Source: Hyphomicrobiales bacterium (lineage in GTDB: Bacteria; Pseudomonadota; Alphaproteobacteria; Rhizobiales; JACESI01). From it: 64,000 bases of DNA. The position numbers and the translations under genes were made by a program. The notes beneath the pieces were generated by a model, which did no database searches, was not told the DNA's origin, and saw only the letters and a list, made by a program, of their open reading frames with translations. Shown piece after piece: positions 9,550 to 17,910 of the stretch (position 1 is its first letter; the number at the start of each line of letters is the position of its first letter). The DNA lies in the NCBI GenBank assembly GCA_013911885.1, contig JACESI010000005.1:86795-150794 (forward strand), in the 5' to 3' direction.

Positions 9550-10779
9550 TCAGGCGGCGTGGCGGGGTCTGCGAAAAAGGATCAAGGCGTTGAGAAGTTG
9601 AAGGCAGCCCTGCACGGCGATGGCGTAAATCGCGCCGAGAGCACCATGGTCCGGAATGAACCAGAAGGCCGCGAGCGCGGTGCCTGCAACCGTGATGATA
9701 TTGACAGCAAGGTGGAATCGGTAGGCCTGAAGCGCGGGCGGCACGAAGCCCAGCATCGAGCCAACATAGATTGGAAACGAGGCAAGGCTCATGGCGACGA
9801 TGAGGCTCGCTTCGCTGCCGATGGCGCGGCCGTAGATCAGGGTGATCAGAAATTCGCCCGCGATGGCGGCAACGACAATGAACCCGAAGGAAACGAGCGC
9901 CGCCGCCGCCACGCCGATTGTGACTTCACGGTAATAATGCGTGAGATTTCCTGCCGCGAAATGGCGCGAAAGGCGCGGGGTGATGGCGGAGCCGAGCGAG
10001 TTCACCACGAGTGCGCCAATCAGGAGAAGATGGCTGATCGCCGCAAAAACGCCGAGGGTGGCGGTATTCTCATATTGATCGAGAACAATGCGGGGGAGCG
10101 AGAAGGTGAGATAGACCACAGCCGCCGATACAGCCATCGGCATCGCGAAACGGACCAGCTCGATGCGGCTCGCTTCGCCTTTTTTCGCTTCCGCATCGCG
10201 CTCAAAGCGCCGGTCGTAGAAGAGATAAAACAGCCACCATACGACGGAAAAGGCGGCAAGGGAGAGGTCAAGCCGGGCGGTGAGTTTGAGGGCCAGAGCA
10301 AGAACCAGCGAAGACACCGCCGCACGCGCAACCATCGACACGGCAATTGCGCGCATGTCGCCCGTCTTGTGCGGAATTGCATAATTCACATCGCTCAAGG
10401 TTTCCGCCATCTTCCAGCTTGCGGCAAGAAGGATCATGATCAGGGTGAGATCGCCATAGCCAAGCCCGAAGGCGACCGCGCCAATGGCAACAACGCCAAG
10501 CGGCAGGGCGACAAAGCGAACCGCATTGTAATCGGCAAAACCCCAGCGGTTCTGCTGGTCGGTGATATAGACCATGCGAAACATCAGGCTGCCAAGCGCC
10601 ATGATCGGGTTTGCGAGCGCGAGACCGAGCGTGTAAAGGCCGACAGCTTCCGGCCCCGAGAGGCGGGCAAGGATGATCATGTTGAGCCATTGAAGCCCAT
10701 AGAAGCCAACCTGACCGGCAAGGCTCCAGCTTGCCGCCGGCAGAAGCCCCGGCCCGCTTCCTGTTTGTGCCATCGTCAT
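9550..10779 (-). CDS. Oligosaccharide flippase / polysaccharide biosynthesis membrane protein
   Basis: About 409 residues with some twelve predicted membrane helices and an overall pattern of the MOP exporter superfamily (Wzx-like flippases). It should move lipid-linked sugar units across the inner membrane. The best start is the ATG at 10779, one base after the stop of the upstream glycosyltransferase, which indicates translational coupling; the frame remains open to 10917 but that part lies in the other gene. A basic loop (RRFERDAEAKKGEASR) separates the halves. No polymerase is adjacent. Confidence 0.75.
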   Translation of the reverse strand: MTMAQTGSGPGLLPAASWSLAGQVGFYGLQWLNMIILARLSGPEAVGLYTLGLALANPIMALGSLMFRMVYITDQQNRWGFADYNAVRFVALPLGVVAIGAVAFGLGYGDLTLIMILLAASWKMAETLSDVNYAIPHKTGDMRAIAVSMVARAAVSSLVLALALKLTARLDLSLAAFSVVWWLFYLFYDRRFERDAEAKKGEASRIELVRFAMPMAVSAAVVYLTFSLPRIVLDQYENTATLGVFAAISHLLLIGALVVNSLGSAITPRLSRHFAAGNLTHYYREVTIGVAAAALVSFGFIVVAAIAGEFLITLIYGRAIGSEASLIVAMSLASFPIYVGSMLGFVPPALQAYRFHLAVNIITVAGTALAAFWFIPDHGALGAIYAIAVQGCLQLLNALILFRRPRHAA

Positions 10780-10780
10780 G

Positions 10781-11596
10781 TCAATTCCGGCCAGGGGCGC
10801 TGATGCGATGGGCAATCGTCTTTGCGTTTGTCGCGGCATTGTTGGGCGCAATATAAGCGGCGATGCTGCGAGCAAGGCCGTAATAGCTCCAGAAATTCGC
10901 TGCATCAAAATGATCAAGCTGCACCCGCATGCGCGAGGCGATCTGGGTGCGGCGTTTCGAGACGGACATGGAGTTTGCGCGGATATTGTATTTCAGCACG
11001 ACGGAGGCCACATTTCCGGCCTTGAACCCGGCAGCAAGACCGCGGCTGATCATGTCATAGTCATAGGCATAGGCAGACGGGTTGTAGAAGCCGGCCTTTT
11101 CGAAAACTTCCCTGCGAAAAATCACGGTGGAATGAACAAAGGTGGAATTCACCCGGTTGTTGCGGCGGATCTCGTTGTGGCTCGTCGCGTGATGCGCCTG
11201 CCAGAGAACGGCGCCGCTGTCATAATCGACCATATCTGCCGCTCCGCCAACAATCGCGAGTTCCGGATCGGCGCGAAAGGCGGCGAGCTGATCGGGAAAC
11301 CGGTTCCGATAGGGAATATCGTCGGCATCGTTGATGGCGATGAGATCCGCACCCGCTTCGATTGCCGCGCGGATCGCGCGGTTGAGGCCAAAAACGGCGC
11401 CACTGTTCTTCTCATTGCGCAGATAGTGGAACCAGGGCTCGCGGCCGTATTCTTCCAATACCGCGCTTGGCGGTTTCGAGGAGCAATCGTCGGCAAGGTA
11501 AAAATCAAAGGGCGTGTTGTTCGCGCGCAGTCCCTCCACGACATCGCCGATGATCTCAACCTCGTTATAATAGGTGGTAACCACGGCGAGTTTCAT
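10781..11596 (-). CDS. Glycosyltransferase family 2
   Basis: A 271-residue GT-A fold transferase. The N-terminus VVTTYYNEVEIIGDVVEGL and the DFYLADDCSS segment bind the nucleotide sugar; the metal-binding acidic motif is AINDADD near residue 90, and a likely base region includes AYDYDMISRGL. There are no membrane helices, so it is cytoplasmic or peripheral. Donor and acceptor are unknown. It is the first gene of a two-gene unit with the flippase, lying between rpsI and argC. Confidence 0.8.
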   Translation of the reverse strand: MKLAVVTTYYNEVEIIGDVVEGLRANNTPFDFYLADDCSSKPPSAVLEEYGREPWFHYLRNEKNSGAVFGLNRAIRAAIEAGADLIAINDADDIPYRNRFPDQLAAFRADPELAIVGGAADMVDYDSGAVLWQAHHATSHNEIRRNNRVNSTFVHSTVIFRREVFEKAGFYNPSAYAYDYDMISRGLAAGFKAGNVASVVLKYNIRANSMSVSKRRTQIASRMRVQLDHFDAANFWSYYGLARSIAAYIAPNNAATNAKTIAHRISAPGRN

Positions 11597-11706
11597 CGGC
11601 CAGTCTCCGGCGCGGGCATAAGGTCTTTGTGGATGATTAGCAGATATTCGTTAAACAACGCTTGTCCGTGGCAATCCGCATTTCGCTTTCATGGACTTGC
11701 CACAAA

Positions 11707-11736
11707 AAAACGGCGGTGCCTTGACACCGCCGTTTT
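11707..11736 (-). terminator. Intrinsic terminator of rplM-rpsI
   Basis: A perfect 12-bp stem (AAAACGGCGGTG pairing with CACCGCCGTTTT) with a 6-base loop. On the minus strand it is followed by a run of T, so it fits termination of the ribosomal-protein operon; the symmetric A and T flanks would also let it act on the plus strand. Confidence 0.8.
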
Positions 11737-11753
11737 GATTGGGACTGGCCTTT

Positions 11754-11844
11754 GAAACCGCTTTAGCGTTTCGAGAACCTGGCCCCGAAACCGCTTTAGC
11801 GTTTCGAGAACCTGGCCCCGAAACCGCTTTAGCGTTTCGAGAAC
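11754..11844. repeat. 33-bp tandem duplication (2.8 copies) covering the rpsI stop codon
   Basis: Two identical 33-bp units (11754-11786 and 11787-11819) are followed by a 25-bp partial copy (11820-11844) that is the real end of rpsI. Each unit carries, on the minus strand, the codons for FSKR plus the TAA stop, so the last codons of rpsI are repeated twice downstream in the 3' UTR. Each also has a small inverted repeat (GAAAC...GTTTC). The units are in frame with rpsI but lie after its stop. Confidence 0.9.
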
Positions 11845-12320
11845 TGGAAAGACCGGCGTGCTTTGGCGCGACCGTATTTCTTGCGTTCGACTGTACGGCT
11901 GTCGCGTGTCAGGAAGCCGCCCTTTTTGAGTGGGCCGCGCAAGTCAGGCTCGTAGCGCGTGAGCGCCAGCGAAATACCATGGCGCAGTGCGCCCGCCTGA
12001 CCCGAAAGGCCGCCGCCGGAAACGGTTGCCATGATGTCATACTGGGTTTTGCGTTCGACGAGTTCCAGCGGCTGGTTGATCACGAGCTGAAGCACCGGGC
12101 GTGCAAAATAGGCGCGCATTTCCTTGCCGTTGACGATGATGCGGCCAGAGCCCGGCTTGACCCAGACGCGCGCAACCGCGTCCTTGCGCTTGCCGGTCGC
12201 ATAGGCGCGGCCATGGGCGTCAAGTTTCTGAACATAGACAGGGGAGGATGGCTCGCCTGATCCGACGGCATGACCCATTGCGGAGCCGATACCTGCGAGG
12301 GTGTTGATTTCCTGTGCCAT
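11829..12320 (-). CDS. rpsI: Small ribosomal subunit protein uS9
   Basis: A 163-residue S9 protein with the roughly 30-residue N-terminal extension common in Alphaproteobacteria. The core begins at [18 protein letters not shown], and the C-terminus [16 protein letters not shown] is the conserved tail that reaches the P-site tRNA. It starts 2 bp after rplM and forms the usual rplM-rpsI operon. The tail-encoding sequence has been duplicated downstream without altering the protein. Confidence 0.98.
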   Translation of the reverse strand: MAQEINTLAGIGSAMGHAVGSGEPSSPVYVQKLDAHGRAYATGKRKDAVARVWVKPGSGRIIVNGKEMRAYFARPVLQLVINQPLELVERKTQYDIMATVSGGGLSGQAGALRHGISLALTRYEPDLRGPLKKGGFLTRDSRTVERKKYGRAKARRSFQFSKR

Positions 12321-12322
12321 AA

Positions 12323-12787
12323 TTATGCAACCCTCTTGTTTTTCGAGTTCATGGCGCCGACGTCAAGGACTTCCGGCTGCTGAGCTTCATGAGTATGTAT
12401 CGCGCCTGCGAAGACACGAAGATTGCGCAACTGCTGGCGCGTGAGCGGGCCGCCCGGCATCATGCGCTGAACGGCTTTCTGGAGCACGCGCTCAGGAAAT
12501 TTGCCTTCGAGGATCGCGCGCGGTGTGCGCTCTTTGATCCCGCCGGGAAAGCCGGTGTGCCAGTAATATTTCTTGTTTTCGTATTTGCGACCGGTGAAAA
12601 CCACCTTGTCCGCATTCACGACGATGACATTGTCGCCCATATCGACATGGGGGGTGAAGGTTGGCAGGTGCTTGCCGCGAAGACGCGTTGCGATGACAGC
12701 GGCAAGACGGCCAACAACGAGGCCTTCCGCGTTGATCACAACCCATTTCTTTTCGACGTCCGCCGGCTTCTGAGAGAAGGTTTTCAT
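12323..12787 (-). CDS. rplM: Large ribosomal subunit protein uL13
   Basis: A 154-residue L13, the usual length in Alphaproteobacteria. The start MKTFSQKP at 12787 is chosen by family match; the open frame extends upstream to 12916 but the added part is leader sequence. Conserved blocks include [20 protein letters not shown] and the YWHTGFPGG segment. It is followed after 2 bp by rpsI. Confidence 0.98.
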   Translation of the reverse strand: MKTFSQKPADVEKKWVVINAEGLVVGRLAAVIATRLRGKHLPTFTPHVDMGDNVIVVNADKVVFTGRKYENKKYYWHTGFPGGIKERTPRAILEGKFPERVLQKAVQRMMPGGPLTRQQLRNLRVFAGAIHTHEAQQPEVLDVGAMNSKNKRVA

Positions 12788-12995
12788 GGCTGTGTCCGTG
12801 ACTCGAGTTCGTGGTGTTCTAATGTTTGTTGTGGTTTCAAAAAAAGCGACGCAAGCGGGAAACCCGGTCGCGCCGTAGATTGGGGCTGGATTAACGCAGA
12901 ATTTGGCGATGGTCAAGCTTTATTCTTTTATAAAAACCTTTAATAACAATGGCTTATAAAATAGGTATTATATTACCTCATTGTGGAGGGGCGAT
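12788..12995 (-). promoter_or_regulatory. rplM leader and promoter region
   Basis: This 208-bp gap between the thioesterase and rplM is AT-rich in its upstream half (about 12915-12985) and contains a small CGGG-AAA-CCCG hairpin near 12856-12866. It is the likely site of the rplM-rpsI promoter and 5' leader. No known ribosomal-protein leader motif could be identified. Confidence 0.4.
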
Positions 12996-13481
12996 TCACC
13001 CGGCTTGCGCGCGTTGTGGAGGGATCGAATAGGTGAGGGTTGCGTGCGCGACCGTGATTTTGTCTGGATCGCCCGCGCGATAAATCTCTGCTTCCATGAT
13101 GATCAGCGACTTGCCGATCTTCAGTGGGCGCGCCACACAGACAATGTCTTCACGCGGTGGCTTGCGCAGGAAGTTAATGTTGAGATTGGTGGTGACCGCG
13201 AGCGCCACTTTGCCGATGACACTGAGTACCGCGACATAGGCCGTGCAATCCACCAGCATCATCATGGCCGGGCCGGAAACCGTTCCGCCGGGCCGCAGAT
13301 GCTTGTCCCCGGTCAACAAGCGGATATGGGCCTCACCGTGACCGACATATTCGAGCGCCACTTCCGGTGCGTCGCCAAAGACCTGCGGAAACTCCATCCC
13401 GAGAAATTCAAGCATGTCCTGTTTGGAAAGCGCTGGAAGCGGGCTGGGGGCTGGTGATTGCAAGGATGGCTCCGCGGTCAA
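12996..13481 (-). CDS. PaaI-family hotdog thioesterase
   Basis: About 161 residues with the single hotdog domain of acyl-CoA thioesterases. The segment RPGGTVSGPAMMMLVDCTAYVAV corresponds to the catalytic helix region, with Asp near residue 77. The strand LNINFLRKP and the C-terminal TVAHATLTYSIP follow the family. Substrate is not known. A thioesterase just upstream of rplM-rpsI is a recurring arrangement in rhizobia. The start is unsure: the longest frame begins with TTG at 13481 without a clear ribosome-binding site, and MLEFLG at 13415 is possible. Confidence 0.8.
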   Translation of the reverse strand: MTAEPSLQSPAPSPLPALSKQDMLEFLGMEFPQVFGDAPEVALEYVGHGEAHIRLLTGDKHLRPGGTVSGPAMMMLVDCTAYVAVLSVIGKVALAVTTNLNINFLRKPPREDIVCVARPLKIGKSLIIMEAEIYRAGDPDKITVAHATLTYSIPPQRAQAG

Positions 13482-13586
13482 TTGGGCTTTGAACTTTCAT
13501 CTGTTTTGAACCACAATTCACAGAGCCCGACAACAATCCCCCAATCAAGGCCCGATAAAGGGGCCGGCAAATCGAAAGACGCACCG

Positions 13587-14363
13587 ATGCTGCACACCGA
13601 TCTCTCCGCCACCGGGGTCCTGACCCTCGCGATGGACGCGCCGCCTGCGAATACTTTGTCTGAAGCGATGATTGCAGCGCTCACCGCCGCGATCGAGCAA
13701 CCGGGTGATGATGTGCGGGTTATCGTGCTTGAGGCGCGGGGGCGGCTCTTCTGTGCCGGGCACGACCTCAAGGAGATGACGGCACACCGAAACGACCCGG
13801 ATCGCGGCCGGGCCTATTTTGCTGATATTATGGGGCGTTGTGCGGCGTTGATGCTCGCCATTGTCGGCTCGCCAAGGCCGGTGATTGCGAAGGTCGATGG
13901 ACTTGCAACGGCGGCGGGATGCCAGCTTGTTGCGACTTGCGATCTCGCGGTTGCGAGCACGGCGGCGCGGTTCTGCACGCCCGGCGTCAATATCGGCCTG
14001 TTCTGCTCAACCCCGATGGTTGCGCTCTCGCGCAATCTTGTGCGGAAGAAGGCAATGGAGATGCTGCTTCTCGGCGAGGAAATGTCCGCCGACGATGCTC
14101 TGCATTTCGGGCTGGTGAACCGGGTGGTCGCTCCGCCAGCGCTTGACGCTGCGGTTTATGAAATGGCTGAACGGATTGCCTCGAAATCCACGCATGTCCT
14201 CAAAATTGGCAAACAGGCCTTCTATGCTCAGGCATCGATGAGCATGGCGCAGGCCTATGATCATTGCGCCGCGGTCATGGTCGACAACATGCTGGCGCGT
14301 GACGCAGAGGAGGGGATTGGCGCCATTCTGGAAAAACGTGCCCCGGTCTGGTCAGATCGGTAA
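13587..14363 (+). CDS. Enoyl-CoA hydratase/isomerase family protein (ECHDC3-like)
   Basis: A 258-residue crotonase-fold protein. The oxyanion-hole motifs are RLFCAGHDLKEM and KVDGLATAAGCQLVATCDLA. The catalytic region VNIGLFCSTPMVALSRN, with LFCSTP in place of the catalytic Glu segment of standard hydratases, is typical of the ECHDC3 subgroup, so hydratase activity is not assured. The start MLHTDLS at 13587 was chosen because upstream codons (open to 13458) overlap the 5' end of the divergent thioesterase. It may belong to acyl-CoA or branched-chain metabolism. Confidence 0.8.
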   Translation: MLHTDLSATGVLTLAMDAPPANTLSEAMIAALTAAIEQPGDDVRVIVLEARGRLFCAGHDLKEMTAHRNDPDRGRAYFADIMGRCAALMLAIVGSPRPVIAKVDGLATAAGCQLVATCDLAVASTAARFCTPGVNIGLFCSTPMVALSRNLVRKKAMEMLLLGEEMSADDALHFGLVNRVVAPPALDAAVYEMAERIASKSTHVLKIGKQAFYAQASMSMAQAYDHCAAVMVDNMLARDAEEGIGAILEKRAPVWSDR

Positions 14364-14376
14364 GGTCGCCGTTTGC

Positions 14377-14994
14377 CTATGCCGCCCGACGACTTGAATT
14401 ATCGTTGACCGGTCGGCGCATCCAGCTTGCATAGATCGCGTTCTTCACGCGCATGTCTTCATAAAGCCAGACCATCCGGTCGCAGAACCAGGCTTTTGCC
14501 ATCATCGCGAGCGCGCTGCCGAGAATGGTCGGCCAGACTTGCAAGGTGAAAAGACCATAGCCGGTGAGGACGATGCCGGGAATGATCAGGAGCGAGATGA
14601 GAAATACCGCGCGCTCGTGATGCGGAGGAATCGGAATTTCGAGTCGGTTCAGCCAGACCCTTTCGCCAAAAGTCGCCTTTCCCGGCCAGTGGTCAAAATC
14701 AGCCGGTTCCGGGAAAACCCTCGGATTGACCCAAATCCAGATCAGGGCGGCGCCGATCGCGATCAGGCTCCAGTTGCCGATCCATTCGCGGCTCCAGATC
14801 GCAACAACAAGAAGCGGCAGACAGGTGAAGCGCGTCCAGACGGAAAGCGGATTTGCATGGCGCGCCCAGGTCGCCTCATCCATTTTCATGATACTGACGA
14901 TCGATTTTTCAAAAGGAGATTTTCCGCGCGCAGCCTGATGCTGTTTGCCCGCCCGGTCTTTTGCGTTGATCGGATGATGATCCGTGTCGCGCAT
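14377..14994 (-). CDS. DUF6653-type membrane protein
   Basis: About 205 residues with a WARHANPLSVWTR motif followed by four hydrophobic helices, and a central WVNPRVFPEPADFDHW segment. This pattern fits the DUF6653 family of small membrane proteins found in bacteria and haloarchaea; its function is unknown. The start at 14994 is supported by an AGGAG about 8 bases upstream on the coding strand; the conserved part begins about 40 residues later, so an internal start at 14889 is possible but lacks a ribosome-binding site. It converges on the enoyl-CoA hydratase gene. Confidence 0.6.
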   Translation of the reverse strand: MRDTDHHPINAKDRAGKQHQAARGKSPFEKSIVSIMKMDEATWARHANPLSVWTRFTCLPLLVVAIWSREWIGNWSLIAIGAALIWIWVNPRVFPEPADFDHWPGKATFGERVWLNRLEIPIPPHHERAVFLISLLIIPGIVLTGYGLFTLQVWPTILGSALAMMAKAWFCDRMVWLYEDMRVKNAIYASWMRRPVNDNSSRRAA

Positions 14995-15097
14995 CCTTGT
15001 CTCCTTCGCGGATCAAGCATAACACGGATCAGCGTACGAAAAAACGGTTCTGCGCATGGTCGCATGGCAGATCGGGGCAGCCGCCCCGGTCTGCCTT

Positions 15098-17044
15098 TCA
15101 GCTTTCGGGAATGCTTTGCTTTTTCACATAGGAACCGGGCGCATCCTCGATCGGCGGATAGGTGGCGTTGCCGATCTCGCGGGCGGGCACCTGTTGATTG
15201 TCGAGGGCGCGCACCCATTGATCCCAGTAGGGCCACCACGAGCCCTCGTGGCTTGTGGCGGTTGCTTGCCAGTGGTCGAGATCGTCACCGGCCTCGGTCA
15301 TCTCGCCCTTTGTCATGAAGCCATATTTGTTTTTGTGCGGCGGGTTGATGACACCGGCAATATGGCCTGAACCGGCCAGAACGAATTCCACCGGCCCGCC
15401 ATAGAAGGTGGAGCCGAGCAGGACCGATCTTGCCGGTGCGATATGGTCTTCCTTGGTGGCAAGGGTGAAGACCGGGATCTTGATCCTGGAAATGTCGATG
15501 TCCTGACCGACAAGGTGGATCCGCCCCCCGGTGATGTCGTTCAGCATATAGAGGTGACGCAGATAAAACGCATGATTGGTCGGTGTCATGCGCGTCGAAT
15601 CCGAGTTCCAGTGCAGGAGATCAAAGGCCGAGGGCTCCTTGCCACGCAGGTAGTTGTTGACCGCGTAGGACCAGAACAGGTCGTTGGAACGCAGCAGATT
15701 GAAGGTGGTCGACATGCGCCCCGCCTCAAGATAGCCGCGCTCGCGCATGACCCTTTCGAGGGCTTCGATCTGCGGCTCGTCGATGAAAACGAGCAATTCG
15801 CCGGCATGGCGGAAATCGACCTGGGTCGTGAAAAAGGTGGCGGAAGCGATCCGCTTGTCACCCGTTTTTGCCATATGCGCCAGCGCGATAGAGGCAAGTG
15901 TGCCGCCGACGCAATAAGCCGCAAGGTCGATCTTCGCTTTCGGGCAGATGGAGGAGATTACGTCGCAAGCGGCAAATATGCCCTTCTGCATATAGGTGTC
16001 CCATCCGGCGGAGGCGAGTTCGCGTCCCGGATTGACCCAGGAAAGGACAAAGACCGTGTTGCCCTGATCCACCATCCACTTGATCAGGGATTTTTCCGGC
16101 GTGAGATCAAGGATATAAAATTTGTTGATCCAGGGCGGCACGATCAGGATCGGGCGCTTGCGCACTTTCTCGGTCGTTGCCTGATACTGGATGATCTGGC
16201 AGATGTCGTTCTGGAACACGACCTTGCCTGGCGTGATGGCAAGATTTTCGCCAACCTTGAAGGCGGTTGGAGAAGATTGCCGGATGCGCAATGCCCCGTC
16301 GCCCGCGCGCATGTCCTCAACCAGCATTTTCATGCCCCGCACCAGATTGTCGCCCTTTGAGGCGAGCGTCTCACGGATGACTTCGGGGTTGGTTCCCGCG
16401 AAATTCGACGGCGAGATCGCATTCATGAGCTGCGTCATGTAGAACTGGGCCTTGAGTTTGGTGTGCGGGTCGAGGTCCTTTGCCTCATCAACGAGATCGC
16501 TCGCCCAGCTGGCGGTGATGAGATAGCCCTGCTTGAGGAAATCGAAGAGAGGATTTTCTTGCCATTGCTTGTCGCTAAAACGCCGGTCGCTGGCGGAAGG
16601 GGCGATGACGTTGTCGGTTTTCTCGCCGGAAAAACGTTTCATCGCATTGGCCCAGAGCTGCATATATTGCCCGGCAATGCGATTTTGCACTTCCAGGGTG
16701 CGCTCGGGCTTTTCCAACCAATATTTTCCGACCTGTGCGATGGTTGTGAAAAAATCCGTGAGGCGGTCTGCGGTATCGGGTTCGTTGCCGCGCTCTTCGA
16801 CCGGCTTGATATAGGCGGCGGCGAGCCGGCCCAATTCCTGCACGATTTCGGCGGTGTTGCGCGCGAATGTCTCGGGATCGTCGATCAGGGCGTTGAATTC
16901 GAAATCGGTGTCGTTCGCGGGTTTCTGCCCGCTTACTGACTTTCCGATTCCGGTCTTCGCTTCAGCCGGATCCGCTTCCGGTACTGTTGTGGAACCGATG
17001 TTTTCTGCTTGCGCTTTCTTGCGCTTGTTCTCGTCCACGTCCAT
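15098..17044 (-). CDS. phaC: Class I poly(3-hydroxyalkanoate) synthase
   Basis: A 648-residue synthase that polymerises 3-hydroxyacyl-CoA into PHA on granules. The N-terminal part (about 1-270) is the PhaC_N domain with a roughly 45-residue Lys/Ala-rich leader, and the rest is an alpha/beta hydrolase. The catalytic Cys is C378 in AAYCVGGTLAS, the Asp D533 in LATKEDHIAP and the His H561 in GSGHIAGV. The lipase-like box reads AYCVG instead of the more common GYCxG or GFCxG. PPWINKFYILDL and LSWVNPG are class I signatures. No phaE, phaA or phaB gene is adjacent, so it appears to be a stand-alone class I gene. Confidence 0.95.
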   Translation of the reverse strand: MDVDENKRKKAQAENIGSTTVPEADPAEAKTGIGKSVSGQKPANDTDFEFNALIDDPETFARNTAEIVQELGRLAAAYIKPVEERGNEPDTADRLTDFFTTIAQVGKYWLEKPERTLEVQNRIAGQYMQLWANAMKRFSGEKTDNVIAPSASDRRFSDKQWQENPLFDFLKQGYLITASWASDLVDEAKDLDPHTKLKAQFYMTQLMNAISPSNFAGTNPEVIRETLASKGDNLVRGMKMLVEDMRAGDGALRIRQSSPTAFKVGENLAITPGKVVFQNDICQIIQYQATTEKVRKRPILIVPPWINKFYILDLTPEKSLIKWMVDQGNTVFVLSWVNPGRELASAGWDTYMQKGIFAACDVISSICPKAKIDLAAYCVGGTLASIALAHMAKTGDKRIASATFFTTQVDFRHAGELLVFIDEPQIEALERVMRERGYLEAGRMSTTFNLLRSNDLFWSYAVNNYLRGKEPSAFDLLHWNSDSTRMTPTNHAFYLRHLYMLNDITGGRIHLVGQDIDISRIKIPVFTLATKEDHIAPARSVLLGSTFYGGPVEFVLAGSGHIAGVINPPHKNKYGFMTKGEMTEAGDDLDHWQATATSHEGSWWPYWDQWVRALDNQQVPAREIGNATYPPIEDAPGSYVKKQSIPES

Positions 17045-17439
17045 CCCTACCTCATAACTTGTCGATCACTGCCAGAACCGTGCCACAGTCAGCCTGGTTC
17101 CGATCATCTTCTGGTTGCCCTGATATGTGCCATTGCTTTACCCGCTCAGCAAAGCTGCGCGCCATTCTTGTGCCGATCAGGCGCCAATTCCCCACTTTTC
17201 TCTCTCGCCAAAGTTTAATCCAGTTTGGTGTCCACGCCTATGGAAAAGCGCGTGAAGATGCCGGGGAAAGATGCTGCAATGCAGCGATTTTGCTGCGGTC
17301 ATTCCATGGCCTTAATCATGCACGATGACGTTTCGTCAAGGGTGTGTTTGGCCCAATCATAGCCTGCATGTGGGCGAGAATTCTGAATTTCAAGGTGTCT
17401 CTGTTGACAACAATCGGCAAACAAATCACCACCTCAATC
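17045..17439. promoter_or_regulatory. phaC upstream region with a CTGC-N3-GCAG palindrome
   Basis: This 395-bp gap separates phaC (minus) from a lipoprotein gene (plus) and should hold both promoters. At 17274-17284 it has CTGCAATGCAG, which matches the CTGC-N3/4-GCAG target reported for PhaR, the PHA-sensing repressor of Paracoccus. The match could arise by chance about once or twice in a window of this size. I see no credible gene in the gap. Confidence 0.35.
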
Positions 17440-17850
17440 ATGAACATTTCGCGCCAGTTTCTTTTCCGTTCCGTATTGCCGCTCGTCATCCTCGGTGCCG
17501 GGCTGCATCTCGTCGGCTGCACCGCTACGACACAGGAAGGCGCTTTCGACCTTGCAACCGGCAAGACCGGCGCGGTCGATGCGAAGGGCTTTCCTGTTTT
17601 CGTTGGCGCGCGTTATGAGCGCGACGTACCGCTCAAGCGCACCATCGAGCGCGCCCGGCTTGAGGCTGAGCTTGCGGCGGTTGCCGAATCGCGCAAATCA
17701 ACCGGCGTTGATGTCGATCAGCGCCGCAGCGAGATTCTGCAATCGCGTCTGCGGGATATTGCCCGCACGCATGGCGCGAATGCGGCTGCCGAAATTGCGG
17801 CTGCCTGCACAACCGATCAAAACGGCATTGTGACCTGTAAATCAGATTAG
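17440..17850 (+). CDS. Small hypothetical lipoprotein
   Basis: A 136-residue protein of no recognised family. The start at 17440 gives a clean lipoprotein signal: MNISRQFLFR, a hydrophobic stretch and the lipobox HLVGC with Cys at residue 27. The frame is open further upstream to 17344, but that part has no signal-peptide logic. The mature part is short, with a charged helical region (about 65-120, rich in Ala, Glu and Arg) and a C-terminal pair of Cys residues (AACTTDQNGIVTC) that could form a disulfide. It precedes the aminotransferase gene by 60 bp. Confidence 0.7.
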   Translation: MNISRQFLFRSVLPLVILGAGLHLVGCTATTQEGAFDLATGKTGAVDAKGFPVFVGARYERDVPLKRTIERARLEAELAAVAESRKSTGVDVDQRRSEILQSRLRDIARTHGANAAAEIAAACTTDQNGIVTCKSD

Positions 17851-17910
17851 AAACATGGTTTCACCAGAGCCGGGCACTTGTTCGTCCGGTTCAAGAAAGC
17901 GGATTGAATT

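Noticed and set aside
8367..9593. 408-codon plus-strand ORF opposite argC
   Set aside because: argC on the minus strand has all its motifs; this frame is its complement.
9466..10803. 445-codon plus-strand ORF opposite the flippase
   Set aside because: Antisense frame with biased composition; the minus-strand flippase has clear membrane helices and a coupled start.
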